From Callipepla californica brunnescens (lineage: Eukaryota > Chordata > Aves > Galliformes > Odontophoridae): a stretch of 64,000 nucleotides of DNA. The position numbers and the translations under genes are program-made. Below, one piece after another: positions 61,568-64,000 of the stretch; within the stretch, counting starts at the first letter, position 1; each line of letters starts with the position of its first letter. The notes under the pieces were generated by a model that saw nothing but the letters and a program-made list of their open reading frames with translations, ran no database searches and was not told the origin of the DNA. The DNA lies in the NCBI GenBank assembly GCA_023055505.1, contig JALIRH010000004.1, positions 13,387,368 to 13,451,367 of the forward strand. The letters run 5' to 3'.

Positions 61568-63470
61568 TCTTTAGAACATCTGTCACCAATAGAAATTAGG
61601 CCATGATCATCCATTCTTCTAAGTATCATCTATCCCACTAGCACTTTCTTTCAGCCATCTATTCAGGCACAATCTTTGGATCACTGCCCTAAAGATGGAA
61701 AATTACAACAGCAGACTGATCATATCTGCCTTGTGGCACAGCCTCACCTTCTCTGCAGCCCTTTAGAATATCCCTGATAGCATCTAATGGCTTTTTACCT
61801 CTTCTTGTTTCCAGATCTAGTTTTAACGGAATGGAGAGCTATTCTCAGTACAGCTTGAGGAGATGGACACTGTCTAATTAATAGGGTAAGTCCCTTTCTT
61901 CATTTATGACCATGTCTAAAGTCACATTTCAACTCCTTTTGCATTTATCTTGGAATAGAAAAAGGTAGATCTATGCTCCCCAAAGAGCAGATTTTTCACT
62001 TAGAAAAGAATCTAACAACATGTTTATTCACAAGTTTTCTACAAATTCACTGGACTGACATGTCACAGTCTAGACCCACTTATTTCTACTAGAAATAATA
62101 ACTCTTCAGGCTAATATTACATATAGTGATAACCCCAGACTATTAATAAGCATCACCTAAGAGAAAGCTCACCTTCAGGCTGAATCCCAAACTGTGATTT
62201 TCCTCTTTATTAATTAGCTTTTCCAAGTTAAACAAGGTCAGCACATCTCCTTTCTGTCTCTTACTTGCCTGCCCCTATAATCTCCTTATGTTTCGTTTCT
62301 TTTCTGAGCCACCATCTCTTCCACAGTGACAGAGACATACAATTTATATGGCCTCAGCCACCTATGGAATCATCTTTTTTTGTTTGTTTGTTTTTCTTGC
62401 TGTGGCTTCTATAGAAGAAAAGATTATTTATTTCTATCAGTTGCAAATATATGCATGAGAAGGAATGACCTGATTCTATGACTGATCAAAATTAAGTGCG
62501 CAGAAAGCCTAGCAATAACCTCTCTCCCAAAGTAGAAAGGATTTCATTAGATGGAACTTGACCATGTCTTTCAGTTGAGTGCCTGATTTAGACCTTAGTC
62601 AATATTCTGGGTTAGAGAAGAATTGGGCAAGAGAAAGTTCAGAGCATATTCCCAGAACAAAATAGTTTAGATACACTGAAATTAAGGTCTCTCATTACCT
62701 CAGGTCCATATATTTTTAGCTGGGTAAGGGATATTAGCATGATTCACTTTTCCCTTCACAAAATATAATCTGACCTTTAGCCTAGCCTATTAAGAAGAAT
62801 AGAAAGCCATCTGGGTACACCCATTACAAGTCCTGTGGCAATATAACAGCATTCCATGTTGTGACACTTTGATGGTTCAGCCAAGGTAGTTTTCTACAAA
62901 GTGATTCGATTTCCATAGGAGGAAAATAAAGCATGCCTCAAGATTTCTGTCTTCAAATTCCTTCCTCACACAAACTCTGAGGGCAGTTCAAACATCTACT
63001 ATAAAATCAGATTCACAAAATTAACTCAATTTTCTTAACATTCTTCATCCTTGCATCATATCTCTGGCATCTGAAATTAATCTGAGAATTCTGGAAAACC
63101 TATGCTTTAGTGTAGTTGTGATGTACAATGTTACTAATGCAATGTTATGCTTTTCTCTTTGAATCATAGCCACATCAGTTGTCCCATATAAATAGAGCAA
63201 TATGTATGTGTCCTTCACTTGTTCTTTGCATATAAGCACGAAAAATCCCAGTAAATCTACCAAATACAAATATGCAAACCAAAACAAACGTGTCATCACA
63301 ACTTGCCAGGAGGGATGCTCATCTCCTTTGTAACACCACTCCTCAGTGTATAGCCTCAGTGAGAAGTTAAATTAGCAGCAGCTTTACCATTTCTACTCTT
63401 AAAATCCTTAACAAGGGGGTCATGTGAATTATGATGAAGGTCAGAGTACTGTGGATCTCTGTATTGTAGA

Positions 63471-63630
63471 GGGGAAGGGAAGGGAAGGGAAGGGAAGGGA
63501 AGGGAAGGGAAGGGAAGGGAAGGGAAGGGAAGGGAAGGGAAGGGAAGGGAAGGGAAGGGAAGGGAAGGGAAGGGAAGGGAAGGGAAGGGAAGGGAAGGGA
63601 AGGGAAGGGAAGGGAAGGGAAGGGAAGGGG
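63471..63630. repeat. Pure (AAGGG)n microsatellite, 160 bp
   Basis: About 32 uninterrupted copies of the pentamer AAGGG on the plus strand (CCCTT on the gene strand), starting GGGG AAGGG and ending AAGGGG. No interruptions were seen. G-runs of three at regular spacing could form G-quadruplexes. The Gly/Lys/Arg/Glu and Ser/Leu/Pro translations across it are artefacts. Confidence 0.97.
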
Positions 63631-64000
63631 ATTACTGTTGTTTTTACACATCCTTGCTAAAAAAATGAAATCTAGAAAGGCCTTTTGCCTCAAATTAAAA
63701 TCTAAAAGCCATTAAAAATAATGCAAATAATCAGACTAAATAGAAAACAGGTATCAATCTTTCTATTCACTGTTTGATTTGCCTCTCCTCCAGTCCTGAA
63801 GCCCAACTCACAGGATGTGATTTTGTTTTTGTTTGACATTAAAAACTTCCCTTATTTTCCTTGTATACAAGGGGGGAAAGCATCCAAAGAGGAACATTTA
63901 AAATAAAAACATTAATATTTCAAATGTTTCTTCTTTATGTGGTATGAAGGGTGCTGTGAAAACAGACCATAATACAGAGCTGCAAGAGGAATTTGTCCAG
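63631..64000. other. Right edge, nothing recognised
   Basis: A/T-rich intronic-looking sequence with no gene, repeat family or regulatory motif that I can support. Confidence 0.6.

Larger units (their letters stand above)
44412..64000 (-). other. SLC1A2: Upstream sequence, probably part of SLC1A2 intron 1
   Basis: I found no first coding exon, CpG-rich promoter or other gene in these 19.6 kb. In mammals intron 1 of SLC1A2 is very long, so most or all of this is inferred to be intron 1. It contains an LTR-like dispersed repeat (47215-47560), T-rich runs near 50570 and 52329-52382, A runs near 45260 and 52087, a CR1 3' end (61337-61567) and a pure AAGGG array (63471-63630). Short frames elsewhere are unsupported. 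Confidence 0.55.

Noticed and set aside
63367..63693. Repetitive PFPSL / GREGK open frames
   Set aside because: They are translations of the AAGGG microsatellite, where a 5-bp unit keeps frames open by chance.

Overview
The window is vertebrate nuclear DNA, almost certainly from a bird and most likely a galliform such as chicken. The evidence is CR1-type LINE 3' ends, a relic of the avian mariner type (Galluhop-like), intron-rich sparse coding sequence, and a protein closely matching the vertebrate glutamate transporter EAAT2/GLT-1. No bacterial-style operons, RNA genes or CRISPR arrays were seen.

The host gene is SLC1A2 (EAAT2/GLT-1), read right to left on the minus strand. I could place ten consecutive coding exons, called exons 2 to 11 here, at 44411-44272, 42355-42203, 41603-41353, 38171-38003, 35022-34896, 23998-23765, 21061-20867, 18763-18629, 13412-13181 and 9997-9923. 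Every junction has an AG acceptor and GT donor and every phase is consistent. Together with a 17-nt first coding exon, as in mammals, they would give about 574 residues. The first coding exon was not found and probably lies beyond the right edge, so 44412-64000 is read as part of intron 1. Two C-termini are encoded. Splicing to 9997-9923 gives the GLT-1a tail, and reading through the exon 10 donor to 13142 gives the GLT-1b tail ending in the PDZ ligand ETCI. A long 3' UTR probably runs from 9922 to about 990.

The intron between exons 6 and 7 carries a complete, young endogenous retrovirus on the plus strand, antisense to SLC1A2, at 24606-32305. It has two 575-bp LTRs that look identical by eye, a 5-bp target duplication (GAAAA), a tRNA-Lys(1,2)-type primer binding site, a 1007-codon Gag-like ORF and a pol ORF of about 1047 codons with intact catalytic motifs. 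It has no env. Gag and pol share a frame and are separated by one amber codon followed by a GC-rich, hairpin-capable stretch, which suggests stop-codon readthrough. The Gag-like protein is unusual: two hydrophobic segments near the N-terminus, then a long array of heptads encoded by 21-bp tandem repeats, then an acidic linker and a capsid-like region. A 26-nt A tract abuts its start codon. This element is the most distinctive part of the window.

The rest is introns and flanks: a decayed mariner beside the provirus, CR1 fragments, two diverged copies of an LTR-like dispersed repeat, homopolymer tracts, a G-rich purine tract, and a pure 160-bp AAGGG array near the right end.
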